Shown here one piece after another: positions 44,034-52,453 of a DNA stretch of 64,000 bases. How positions within the stretch are numbered: the stretch's first letter is position 1; each line of letters opens with the position of its first letter. Both the position numbers and the translations under genes were made by a program. This DNA comes from Bacteroidaceae bacterium (GTDB lineage: Bacteria > Bacteroidota > Bacteroidia > Bacteroidales > Bacteroidaceae): the NCBI GenBank assembly GCA_017509605.1, contig JAFWPH010000067.1, positions 1 to 64,000 of the forward strand. The letters are read 5' to 3'. The notes beneath the pieces are model-generated. The model made no database searches. It was not told the DNA's origin and worked only from the letters and a program-made list of their open reading frames with translations.

Positions 44034-46439
44034 ATGAATCACTCAAGACATTATCTGACTCTATGCCTCTTATTGGCAACAATGCTCATCGCCATTCCTG
44101 CAAGCGCCCAGAAGAAAGGCTCTTTCACTACTGGCGACAAGACATTCCTGCTCAACGGCAATCCCTTTGTAGTCAAGGCTGCGGAGATTCACTATCCCCG
44201 CATCCCACGCGAGTACTGGGACCATCGCATCAAAATGGCGAAGGCCCTCGGTATGAACACGATCTGTATCTACATCTTCTGGAACATCCATGAGCAGACC
44301 GAAGGAAACTTCAATTTCACTGGTAATAACGATGTGGCTGAGTTCTGTCGTCTCGCTCAGAAGAACGGCATGTACGTCATTGTCCGTCCGGGACCATACG
44401 TTTGCGCGGAATGGGAAATGGGTGGACTGCCTTGGTGGCTCCTGAAGAAGAAAGACATCCGTCTCCGTGAGCAGGATCCCTACTTCATGGAGCGCGTGAA
44501 GATCTTCGAGGAGAAGGTCGGCGAGCAGCTCGCTTCGCTCACCATTCAGAACGGTGGCCCTATCATCATGATTCAGGTGGAGAATGAGTACGGCAGTTAT
44601 GGTGAGGACAAACCATACGTCAGCGCTATCCGCGACTGCCTGCGCGGCATCTATGGTCAGGAACTGACTCTCTTCCAGTGCGACTGGGCTTCCAACTTCG
44701 AGAAGAACGGACTGGAAGACCTTGCCTGGACCATGAATTTCGGTACGGGTGCCAATATCGACGACCAGTTCCGTCGTCTCAAGCAACTACGTCCCAATGC
44801 ACCGTTGATGTGCTCTGAGTTCTGGAGCGGATGGTTCGACAAATGGGGAGCCCGCCACGAGACACGCGATGCCAAGGACATGGTCGATGGTATGGACGAA
44901 ATGTTGTCCAAAGGCATCTCCTTCTCGCTTTATATGACTCACGGAGGTACCTCCTTCGGACACTGGGCGGGTGCCAACAGCCCAGGCTTCGCTCCCGATG
45001 TCACTTCTTATGACTACGACGCGCCCATCAATGAGTATGGACTGGCTACCGAGAAGTTCTATAAACTCCGTGAGATGATGTCCAAGTACAACGATGGTAA
45101 GAAGATGCCAGCTGTGCCAAAGGCTCCGATGCCCATCATCTCTGTGCCTAAGTTCCAACTGACAGAGTTCTCCTCTATCTTCAACGGCGTTGACCCGAAC
45201 CTCTCTATGCCTATAAGAAAAGGAACAAATATCATGACCTTCGAGGAAATGGACATGGGATGGGGGTCTATGCTCTATGTGACTTCACTGCCCGAAATTT
45301 CCGAACAAAGTGTGCTGACCGCTGACATTCACGACTTTGCGCAGTTCTATATCAACGGGAAATATATCGGCAAAACCGACCGCGTGAAGAACGAGAAGAG
45401 CATCATCCTGCCACCTGTGAAGAAGGGCGACGAACTGCAAATACTCGTAGAGGGAATGGGACGCATCAATTTCGGTCGTGCAATCAAGGATTTCAAAGGA
45501 ATCATCGGTGATGTGGCCATCACCTCAACCATCGACTATATCGAGACAACATGGAAACCACAGGGATGGAGCATGTTTGCTTTGCCCGACAGTTATGAGA
45601 AAGCGGTTGACGCTTTCGTGCATAATAATGACTATAGCCAGCCAGACAATGGTCAGCGCTTGGGAAAACCTTCACAGTTAGCTACCGACGGGAAAGACCT
45701 CACTACTAAACCTGGTTACTACCGCGGCTACTTCAACCTCTCCAAGGTGGGCGACACCTTCCTCAACTTCGAGACTTGGGGCAAGGGACAGGTTTGGGTG
45801 AATGGTCATGCCATGGGACGTATCTGGAGCATTGGCCCGCAGCAGACACTTTATGTACCAGGCTGCTGGTTGAAGAAGGGCAAGAACGAAATTATCGTTC
45901 TCGATGTGGTCGGACCCAAGGAGAAAGTGGTATGGGGACAGGACAAGCCTGAACTCGACAAACTCCAGCTGGAGAAATCCAACCTCCACAACAACATCGG
46001 TGACAAGCCCGACCTCAACTCCGACACTCCTGCCATGACTGGGGCGTTCAATGCCGGCAATGGTTGGCAGCGTGTGAACTTCGCCGCTCTTGCAAAGGGT
46101 CGTCTCCTCTGCATCGAATGTCTCTCCTCACAGAGTGGCAGCGAGCAGGTGGCCATCGCTGAAATCTACGCACTCGACGCACAGGGCAAGCGCCTCTCAC
46201 GTGAACCTTGGACCACCAAGTACGCCGACAGCGAGCAGGAACAGGGTAACCACACCGGCGACAAGGTCTTCGACCTCCAGGAATCGACCTACTGGCAGAC
46301 CATGAAGGGAGTTTCCTTCCCACATCTGCTGGTCATCGACCTTGGTAGCGAACAGACCGTATCGGGAATCGAGTATCTGCCCCGTGCAGAACAAGGCGCA
46401 CCTGGCAGCATCAAGAACTATAAGATCTATCTCAAATAG
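44034..46439 (+). CDS. Glycoside hydrolase family 35 beta-galactosidase
   Basis: An 801-residue exported enzyme (signal peptide to about residue 25, IPASAQKKG). The GH35 barrel spans residues 28-360 with acid/base Glu185 in QVENEYGSYG and nucleophile Glu262 in CSEFWSGWFD. Beta-sandwich domains follow (about 400-640), and the C-terminal 150 residues look like an F5/8 type C (discoidin) carbohydrate-binding domain. It releases terminal beta-galactose, perhaps from plant galactans or host glycans. I start at MNHSRHYLTL because it gives a normal signal peptide; an ATG at 43998 adds 12 polar residues. There is no T9SS tail, so a periplasmic place is likely. Confidence 0.93.
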   Translation: MNHSRHYLTLCLLLATMLIAIPASAQKKGSFTTGDKTFLLNGNPFVVKAAEIHYPRIPREYWDHRIKMAKALGMNTICIYIFWNIHEQTEGNFNFTGNNDVAEFCRLAQKNGMYVIVRPGPYVCAEWEMGGLPWWLLKKKDIRLREQDPYFMERVKIFEEKVGEQLASLTIQNGGPIIMIQVENEYGSYGEDKPYVSAIRDCLRGIYGQELTLFQCDWASNFEKNGLEDLAWTMNFGTGANIDDQFRRLKQLRPNAPLMCSEFWSGWFDKWGARHETRDAKDMVDGMDEMLSKGISFSLYMTHGGTSFGHWAGANSPGFAPDVTSYDYDAPINEYGLATEKFYKLREMMSKYNDGKKMPAVPKAPMPIISVPKFQLTEFSSIFNGVDPNLSMPIRKGTNIMTFEEMDMGWGSMLYVTSLPEISEQSVLTADIHDFAQFYINGKYIGKTDRVKNEKSIILPPVKKGDELQILVEGMGRINFGRAIKDFKGIIGDVAITSTIDYIETTWKPQGWSMFALPDSYEKAVDAFVHNNDYSQPDNGQRLGKPSQLATDGKDLTTKPGYYRGYFNLSKVGDTFLNFETWGKGQVWVNGHAMGRIWSIGPQQTLYVPGCWLKKGKNEIIVLDVVGPKEKVVWGQDKPELDKLQLEKSNLHNNIGDKPDLNSDTPAMTGAFNAGNGWQRVNFAALAKGRLLCIECLSSQSGSEQVAIAEIYALDAQGKRLSREPWTTKYADSEQEQGNHTGDKVFDLQESTYWQTMKGVSFPHLLVIDLGSEQTVSGIEYLPRAEQGAPGSIKNYKIYLK

Positions 46440-46470
46440 ACAGGCGGCGTGCAACGCGCCTAAGCACTTG

Positions 46471-46511
46471 CGGGGCATGCCCGTCATCCTGACGAAGCAT
46501 GCCCCGTTTCT
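46471..46511 (+). terminator. Hairpin terminator after the beta-galactosidase gene
   Basis: Arms CGGGGCATGC and GCATGCCCCG with a 16-base loop, followed by only a short T-rich stretch (TTTCT). It ends 13 bp before the next start codon. Confidence 0.65.
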
Positions 46512-46523
46512 ATCATCCATCAT

Positions 46524-47378
46524 ATGAAACATTTCATCATCACACGATTCAATCTCAAGCTTTGGCCACACGATAAGAACCGTCGTCTTACCCGAACCGA
46601 CGAATGGGTGAAGGAACGGTTCCGGCTTTTCGAGACATGGTGTCTGCCTTCGATAGCGGCACAGACGGTGAAGGATTTCACCTGGGTACTGCTCTTCGAC
46701 CGACAGACGCCAGCCGAAGAAGTGGAGAAGGTAAAGGCTTACCAGCGCTTATGTCCGCAAATACGTGCCTTGGGAGTGGATTGCAAGGAGAATCTCCACC
46801 TTGATTTCAAATACACCATCTCTGAGATAGCGACCAAACTGACGAAGGACAGCGGAGAGGAGGACCTGGTGCTGACCACGTATCTTGATAGTGATGATGC
46901 GTTGCGGGAGGATTATGTGGAGAAAGTGCAGGAAGTGGCACGTCGTTGCAAGCCCAACACCTTCATTTCCTTCAAGAACGGCGTGCAACTTTTTGAGCAA
47001 CTCAACATTGCTTTCCATCTCGTTTATCCCGAGAATCATTTCATCAGTTATCTCGAAAGCGCGAAGGGTAATGTCAATTCCGTGTATCTGTGGAGCCACG
47101 TCGATATCAACAAACACCCGGATTGTGAGGTGATCTTCATCGACGAAAAACCCATGTGGATGGAAGTGGTGCATGGCATCAACGTCGATAACGACATCTA
47201 CTTGATCAAAAAGACCAAACTGATCACCCAGCAGGACGTATTAGGACCTTTCGGACTCAAACACCTGCTTTCCGCACATCCGAGAAGGATCTATTTAACA
47301 TCCTACATCCCACGCTTCTTCCGACAAGCCGTCCGAAGAATCAACTACAAACTCACCGGACGTCATTTCTGGGATTGA
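46524..47378 (+). CDS. Putative rhamnosyltransferase-family glycosyltransferase
   Basis: A 284-residue protein that opens KHFIITRFNLKLW and continues WVKERFRLFETWCLPSIAAQT, the layout of the Rhamno_transf family. The DxD-like metal/nucleotide-sugar motif is YLDSDD (residues 120-125). A basic C-terminus with aromatic residues may touch the membrane. Such enzymes add sugars to surface polysaccharides or glycoproteins. It stands alone, not within a polysaccharide gene cluster, so donor and acceptor cannot be named. Confidence 0.75.
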   Translation: MKHFIITRFNLKLWPHDKNRRLTRTDEWVKERFRLFETWCLPSIAAQTVKDFTWVLLFDRQTPAEEVEKVKAYQRLCPQIRALGVDCKENLHLDFKYTISEIATKLTKDSGEEDLVLTTYLDSDDALREDYVEKVQEVARRCKPNTFISFKNGVQLFEQLNIAFHLVYPENHFISYLESAKGNVNSVYLWSHVDINKHPDCEVIFIDEKPMWMEVVHGINVDNDIYLIKKTKLITQQDVLGPFGLKHLLSAHPRRIYLTSYIPRFFRQAVRRINYKLTGRHFWD

Positions 47379-47454
47379 ACATACAATCTTTGCCTTAAGG
47401 GAACGGTTTTTTATGGCGCTTTAATCAGTCAGCCAAAGCGTTTCCATAGGACGG

Positions 47455-50400
47455 CTATACCGTCACGACAATGACTTTGCTTGATGAACTCTTTGCATCC
47501 TGATCCACACGGATCTGAACTGGTATCTTCTCACGCAGTTCCTCCACATGGGAGATGATGCCCACATGACGGCCTCCTGCCTTGTGGAGCATACGAAGCG
47601 TTGTGATGGCGTTCTGAAGAGGCTCACCGCTGAGCGAACCGAAGCCCTCGTCGATGAACAGCGTATCGACAGCCAGGTTCTGGGAGATGTCGCTCATGGC
47701 CAGGGCCAAAGAAAGCGACACCAGAAAACTCTCACCACCTGAAATGGTCGTTGCAGGACGACGAACATAACCTTGGTAAGCATCGATGACCATGATGATA
47801 AACGTGCCTGGCTCCACACTCATGCTGTAACGGTCGGTCAACGTACGCATATAGTGGTTGGCACTGTTGACCAATGCACCAAGGACATAACTTTGCGCTA
47901 TCTCACGGAAACGCTTGCCTTCGGCTGTGCCTATCAGGTCGTTCAGGACATTCCAGCGTTCTTTGATGGCCAACAGTCTTTCCACTTCCTTCAGCATCGT
48001 TTCTTGATCCTTTTTGTTCTTTTCGTCGTTGTCGATTTCCTTCTTGATTTCGCCTATACGTTGGTTTTTTCCATCGACCGAGTTTTTCAGTTCTGCCGTC
48101 TTGTTCCCTAATGATTCTTTCGTGTCGCTATCTTCCAGATCGATAGGCTTTTTATTCTGATGCTTTTCGTACTCATCCTTGTAAACTTTGACCGTATTAG
48201 CTTTTTCTTTGGCGTCGTCCTCGATGGTTTTCACGTTAAAGGCCAAAGTATCTATCTTGCTTTGGTTGTAGGCCTCGTGCAATGTTTTCACGAGTTCCAT
48301 ACTGATTGCTGGGTGAGCCTCAAGAAATGCGGAGAGAGACTCGTCCTTCTCTTTCACAGCGTGTATTGCTCCACTGTACAGACTCATGGTTGATGAGACC
48401 TTGCTGTTCAGACTGTTGATGGTCTTCACCAATTCGCTGACCTCCTCCGCTTCAAGTGCTTCAATCGTTCTCCATTCTGGTTTCAAGTCGTAAAGCGGTT
48501 GCAATGCTTTCTCCACATTTTCGAGATCTTGTTTACATTTATCGAGTTTTATACCAGTCTCCTTGAACTCGGCTTCGTTTTTCTCATAGGCCTTTGCACG
48601 TTTCTGTAGGGTCTCCAGGTATTCTCTGGGTTGGTTTTCCCACGACACACCGATGTCGCTGCCAAAGGTGAGAGTCCTCAACTCCTCTTCCGCCTTTTGG
48701 ATATCTTCCATGAGGATGATGACCTCGGCTTTCGCTGTGTCGATGGCGCTTTGGCACTTTGTGATGGCCTCTTGTGCTTTCTGTGCTTTGTCTTCGGCTT
48801 CCTTCGTCTTCTTGCGGTCAGATTCCAATTTTTTCAGTGCTCCATCCCTCTGCACCTCCACCTTCTCGCCTTCTGTAATTTTGGCTTTGGTGCTAGTGAG
48901 GATGTCTGTCTGCTCCTTTTCCTGCTTGGCCAACTCCAATACCGAATGCTCGTTGATGATGAGGATGTTGCACTTATTGCATTTCACCTTGGCATCTGAC
49001 TCTGCTTCTTTCAACTGCTGGTCGTTCGCTATCTTCTCGGCATTCTTCTTGATTTCTTCCTTGTCGGTATTGATGCTGGCCTGGAGTTGATCCACTTTGT
49101 CCTTGGCTTCATTCATCTCTTTCTCCCTGGTGTCCATCTCTTGTTTGGCCAAAGCCACCAGTTCGTCGATTTCTTCCTCATTATGGTTGATGCTGGCAAT
49201 CTTCTGGCGGCATACAGGACAGATGTCACCAGCCTGCAATGTACCTCTGATTTTCTTGGCGTATGTACGTGTCGATTCGAATTGTGCCTTGTAAATTTTC
49301 TGAGCTGTTTCAAATGCGCTCTTGGATTTCTCGTATTCTTCTGTGAGGGTAGGGAGTTGTGCTTCCTTTTTCGTGAGTTCTTCCTCTCTCTCCTTTTGGC
49401 CTTCTACGTCTTTGTCATGGCGTTTCTTGTTTTGGTCGAGTTGGTGCAATGCTTCTTGTGCGTCATGGATGAGTGTCAACGTTTCTTTGGCAATATTTTC
49501 TTTGGCTCTCAAGTATGACATGTTGATTTGGGCCAACTGAGTTTGAAGGTCTTCGTATGCTTTTTGACTATTCTCCTCATTCTCCTTGGTCTGCCGGACT
49601 TGTTGCTGGTAAGTATCCAATGTGGGCTTTAGCTCTTCTGAAATCCTTCTGGTTTTCTTACTAATATCTTCCTCTTTATTTGTGAGTTGCGATGATTTAT
49701 TCAAGCGTTGATTTAAATTATCAGTCACGCTCTTTTTCTGAAGATAGAGGTCTTTGTTGGAGGCCTCCTCTGTCAGTGCATCCTCAAGTTTTGTGATGCG
49801 CTCTTGTAGTTCTTTCTTCTTGTTTTCAAGCCATTTCTCCCCCGCCTTGCACTCCGTCAGCCTGCGGGCGGCTTCCTCGATGTCCTTGTTGCAGGTTTCG
49901 ATTTTTTTCTCGTTTTCCACCTTCTGCTTGTAGTCGTTGCGGGCATCGGTGGTGGCGTTCCATTGCTCAACAGTTTGCTTGTCGTTCAAGTAGGTCTCGC
50001 TCTGCAACTGCTCTTCCGCTTTGGTCAGGCCGTTTTCAGCATCGGAGAGTTTTTTAGCGAGTTCCTCTTCCTGTTCCAACCAAGTCTTTTTCTCATCATA
50101 TTTCTTCTTGCTGGCTTCGAGTTGGGCGATTTCTGTATTGAGTTGATTTTTCTCGTCTGTCAGTGTTTGCAGTTCCTCTTCGCTGAGCAACTTCACGTCC
50201 TCCACTTTTTCTTGGGCGTTTTTGAAGCGTTTTTCTGCCTCTTTGTATTTCTCAAAGATTCTATCGCCGATTTTTGAGTAGATTTCGGTGCCTGTGATTT
50301 TCTCCAAGATTTCTGATTTATCACTGTTCTCGCTATTAAGAAACTTGGTGAACTCGCCCTGTGCCAGCATCGTGGTCCGACAGAACTGGTTGAATTTGAG

Positions 50401-50856
50401 GCCGATAGCGAGTTTGATTTCCTCGTCGATATTTGTAGTCATCATTATGCCAGTGTTGAGATTGGTTAGTTCCCAATCCACCGGTTGGAATTTGCCGTCT
50501 GGTTTATTATTTTTGCGATGTACGCTCCATTTGGCGCGGTAGTGAACATTGTTGCTGCCGATGAATTCAAGTTCGGTATAGCCTTCACCCGTGCCTCGTC
50601 TGAGTAGTAGCCGCACGTCTTTGAAGGATATTTCTTCGTTTCCTTCAATTACTTTGTTACCTCTGTTTTTTTTATCTAAACGAGGTGTTGTGCCATATAG
50701 TGCCAGTGTGATGGCGTCGAGGATGGTAGATTTGCCTGCTCCTGTATTGCCGGTGATCAGAAACACCTCGCTGCTGGCCAATGGCTCTGCTGTGAAATCT
50801 ATCTCGGCATCTTCTATCGATGCGATATTATGTATCTTTAATTTCTTGATTTTCAT
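47455..50856 (-). CDS. sbcC: SbcC, ATPase subunit of the SbcCD nuclease
   Basis: An 1133-residue SMC-like protein. N-terminal Walker A is GNTGAGKST (residues 36-44); the ABC signature SGGES lies at 1039-1043 and Walker B TLFIDE near 1065-1070. Between them are two long coiled coils with the zinc hook CPVC (Cys546, Cys549) at the turn. A second CxxC, CNKC (Cys626, Cys629), lies 80 residues further in the returning arm. SbcCD cleaves DNA hairpins and processes protein-bound ends. It is downstream of sbcD on the same strand (104-bp gap). Confidence 0.95.
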   Translation of the reverse strand: MKIKKLKIHNIASIEDAEIDFTAEPLASSEVFLITGNTGAGKSTILDAITLALYGTTPRLDKKNRGNKVIEGNEEISFKDVRLLLRRGTGEGYTELEFIGSNNVHYRAKWSVHRKNNKPDGKFQPVDWELTNLNTGIMMTTNIDEEIKLAIGLKFNQFCRTTMLAQGEFTKFLNSENSDKSEILEKITGTEIYSKIGDRIFEKYKEAEKRFKNAQEKVEDVKLLSEEELQTLTDEKNQLNTEIAQLEASKKKYDEKKTWLEQEEELAKKLSDAENGLTKAEEQLQSETYLNDKQTVEQWNATTDARNDYKQKVENEKKIETCNKDIEEAARRLTECKAGEKWLENKKKELQERITKLEDALTEEASNKDLYLQKKSVTDNLNQRLNKSSQLTNKEEDISKKTRRISEELKPTLDTYQQQVRQTKENEENSQKAYEDLQTQLAQINMSYLRAKENIAKETLTLIHDAQEALHQLDQNKKRHDKDVEGQKEREEELTKKEAQLPTLTEEYEKSKSAFETAQKIYKAQFESTRTYAKKIRGTLQAGDICPVCRQKIASINHNEEEIDELVALAKQEMDTREKEMNEAKDKVDQLQASINTDKEEIKKNAEKIANDQQLKEAESDAKVKCNKCNILIINEHSVLELAKQEKEQTDILTSTKAKITEGEKVEVQRDGALKKLESDRKKTKEAEDKAQKAQEAITKCQSAIDTAKAEVIILMEDIQKAEEELRTLTFGSDIGVSWENQPREYLETLQKRAKAYEKNEAEFKETGIKLDKCKQDLENVEKALQPLYDLKPEWRTIEALEAEEVSELVKTINSLNSKVSSTMSLYSGAIHAVKEKDESLSAFLEAHPAISMELVKTLHEAYNQSKIDTLAFNVKTIEDDAKEKANTVKVYKDEYEKHQNKKPIDLEDSDTKESLGNKTAELKNSVDGKNQRIGEIKKEIDNDEKNKKDQETMLKEVERLLAIKERWNVLNDLIGTAEGKRFREIAQSYVLGALVNSANHYMRTLTDRYSMSVEPGTFIIMVIDAYQGYVRRPATTISGGESFLVSLSLALAMSDISQNLAVDTLFIDEGFGSLSGEPLQNAITTLRMLHKAGGRHVGIISHVEELREKIPVQIRVDQDAKSSSSKVIVVTV

Positions 50857-50960
50857 GATGATAATTCTATAATTAGGGATGACAATACAATGAATGGATT
50901 ACTATCCTGCATAGTATGGAAAAATAATTCTCAAATTCTCAAATTCGGGATAAAAACAAT

Positions 50961-52181
50961 TCATGATTCACGCGATTCCTCATTCAATTCCTGAACGGCC
51001 TCATTGAACATCTTCTCCAAGTCCTCAGGCAGTTCGACGCCTTTCTTGGCACGGTAAAACTGTTTCAGGATGTCGAGAGGATTCATTTGCTGGAATTCCG
51101 ACAGTTCCATGGTCCTGTGCGTGGTTGCATGAGCGTCCTCTGTCCTTATAGCATTGATCTGGCAGAGTTTGCATGCCTTGGCTTTAGCAATCTCCTGAGC
51201 TTCCGAATAGGCGCGTGAGGGCAGGGAGTCGGTGATGGCCACGTTCAGACGGATATAGGTCTGGAGATTTGAGGGGTAAGCGTCGAAACGCGTCTTCACG
51301 TCATCCCATGGACGAGGACCGTCGGTAGGAAGGGTGACCAGAGGATGGATGTTTTTGATTTCAATTGTCCTGACTTGGGGAAGTTCGCTTCTTTGCCCTA
51401 TTTCTACGATGCTCACCGAATGGCAGAGCTCTCTCTTTTCGCTGTCAGTGCTGTCAGAAGGCTCTCTGTAGTCTTCGTCGAAACTTGTGGCGATGGGGGT
51501 GCCGCTGTAGCGTGCCAATCTTTCACAGTCTTTGATAGTAAACGTCTGTGGTCGATGGATATGGCCCAGCGCCAAATAGTCGTAGCCGTCACCGAAAGCA
51601 CTGATGTCCACACCTTCTATACCTCCTATGATGTTGTCGAACTTCTGGTCATGGCCTCTGAAGTCCGCGCTTCTCACTGTCGTGTGGGCCATCATCACCA
51701 CGGGAAGGCCTTTGGTGTTGCGCTCAGCCACCAAGTCGCCAAGCATCGCATGAAATCCCTCGGGGATATTGCGGTCGGAAGCGTAGGGTAGGGCAATGAC
51801 GAAACCTTTGCCAGGCAGTTCGATGATGTGGTTTTGAGGGTGTTCCTTGTCGAGGGTACCGATTGTGTGGATGTCAACCATTGATAACAGACTTTGGAAA
51901 GCCTCGGTGCGCATACCGCTGTCGTGGTTGCCAGCAGTGACGATGATGCGCATCCCTGGCACAGCCTTGTGTAGTTGTGCCATGCACTCAGAGAACAACT
52001 GTTGAGCGGAGGCGGAGGGTTGGGGGATGTCATAGACATCACCGCTGAGCAAAAACGCGTCGGGTTGCTCTTTACGTGTGATGTCAATGATTTGTTGCAG
52101 CATGTCCTGCTGCTCTTCTTTACGGTCGTAGTTGTAAAGCGTGTGGCCTAAGTGCCAGTCGCTCGTGTGAAGTATCTTCAT
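50961..52181 (-). CDS. sbcD: SbcD, nuclease subunit of SbcCD
   Basis: A 406-residue calcineurin-like phosphoesterase. The metal-binding motifs appear in order: DWHLGH (residue 8), GDVYD (near 47), GNHDSG (near 84), the His of MMAHTTV (near 165) and GHIHRPQ (near 206). It is the exonuclease/endonuclease of the SbcCD complex that opens DNA hairpins and palindromes, and its activity depends on ATP use by SbcC. First gene of the sbcDC operon with its own promoter at 52341-52372. Confidence 0.95.
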   Translation of the reverse strand: MKILHTSDWHLGHTLYNYDRKEEQQDMLQQIIDITRKEQPDAFLLSGDVYDIPQPSASAQQLFSECMAQLHKAVPGMRIIVTAGNHDSGMRTEAFQSLLSMVDIHTIGTLDKEHPQNHIIELPGKGFVIALPYASDRNIPEGFHAMLGDLVAERNTKGLPVVMMAHTTVRSADFRGHDQKFDNIIGGIEGVDISAFGDGYDYLALGHIHRPQTFTIKDCERLARYSGTPIATSFDEDYREPSDSTDSEKRELCHSVSIVEIGQRSELPQVRTIEIKNIHPLVTLPTDGPRPWDDVKTRFDAYPSNLQTYIRLNVAITDSLPSRAYSEAQEIAKAKACKLCQINAIRTEDAHATTHRTMELSEFQQMNPLDILKQFYRAKKGVELPEDLEKMFNEAVQELNEESRES

Positions 52182-52340
52182 AGTTGTGTTTTACAGATGG
52201 GTTAATGATGATTTTATAATGGTATGTTTGATTGTATGATTCGATGATTGACTTTGCTGAACTTCCGTCTCGGAATGTATTGATAGCCCCAAGAATATGA
52301 TTGTTGACAAGGGGCTCGTGAGAAACATGGAGTATTTAAG

Positions 52341-52372
52341 CAAATGTATATAATTTATGTGACTTTACCAAA
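52341..52372 (-). promoter_or_regulatory. Promoter of sbcDC
   Basis: TTTG (52372-52369), a 20-bp spacer and TACATTTG (52348-52341) on the minus strand match the consensus fully. The predicted leader is long, about 150 nt; the rest of the 52182-52380 gap shows nothing else. Confidence 0.75.
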
Positions 52373-52383
52373 TTTCGAGAAAG

Positions 52384-52420
52384 AAAAAAATTCCCCTGCG
52401 AGACAAACGTTCGCAGGGGA
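52384..52420 (-). terminator. Intrinsic terminator of the subtilase gene
   Basis: Arms CCCCTGCGA and TCGCAGGGG, 9-base loop, followed on the minus strand by AATTTTTTT. Confidence 0.92.
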
Positions 52421-52453
52421 TATATGGATGTGAAGGAATATAAGAATGTTCCT

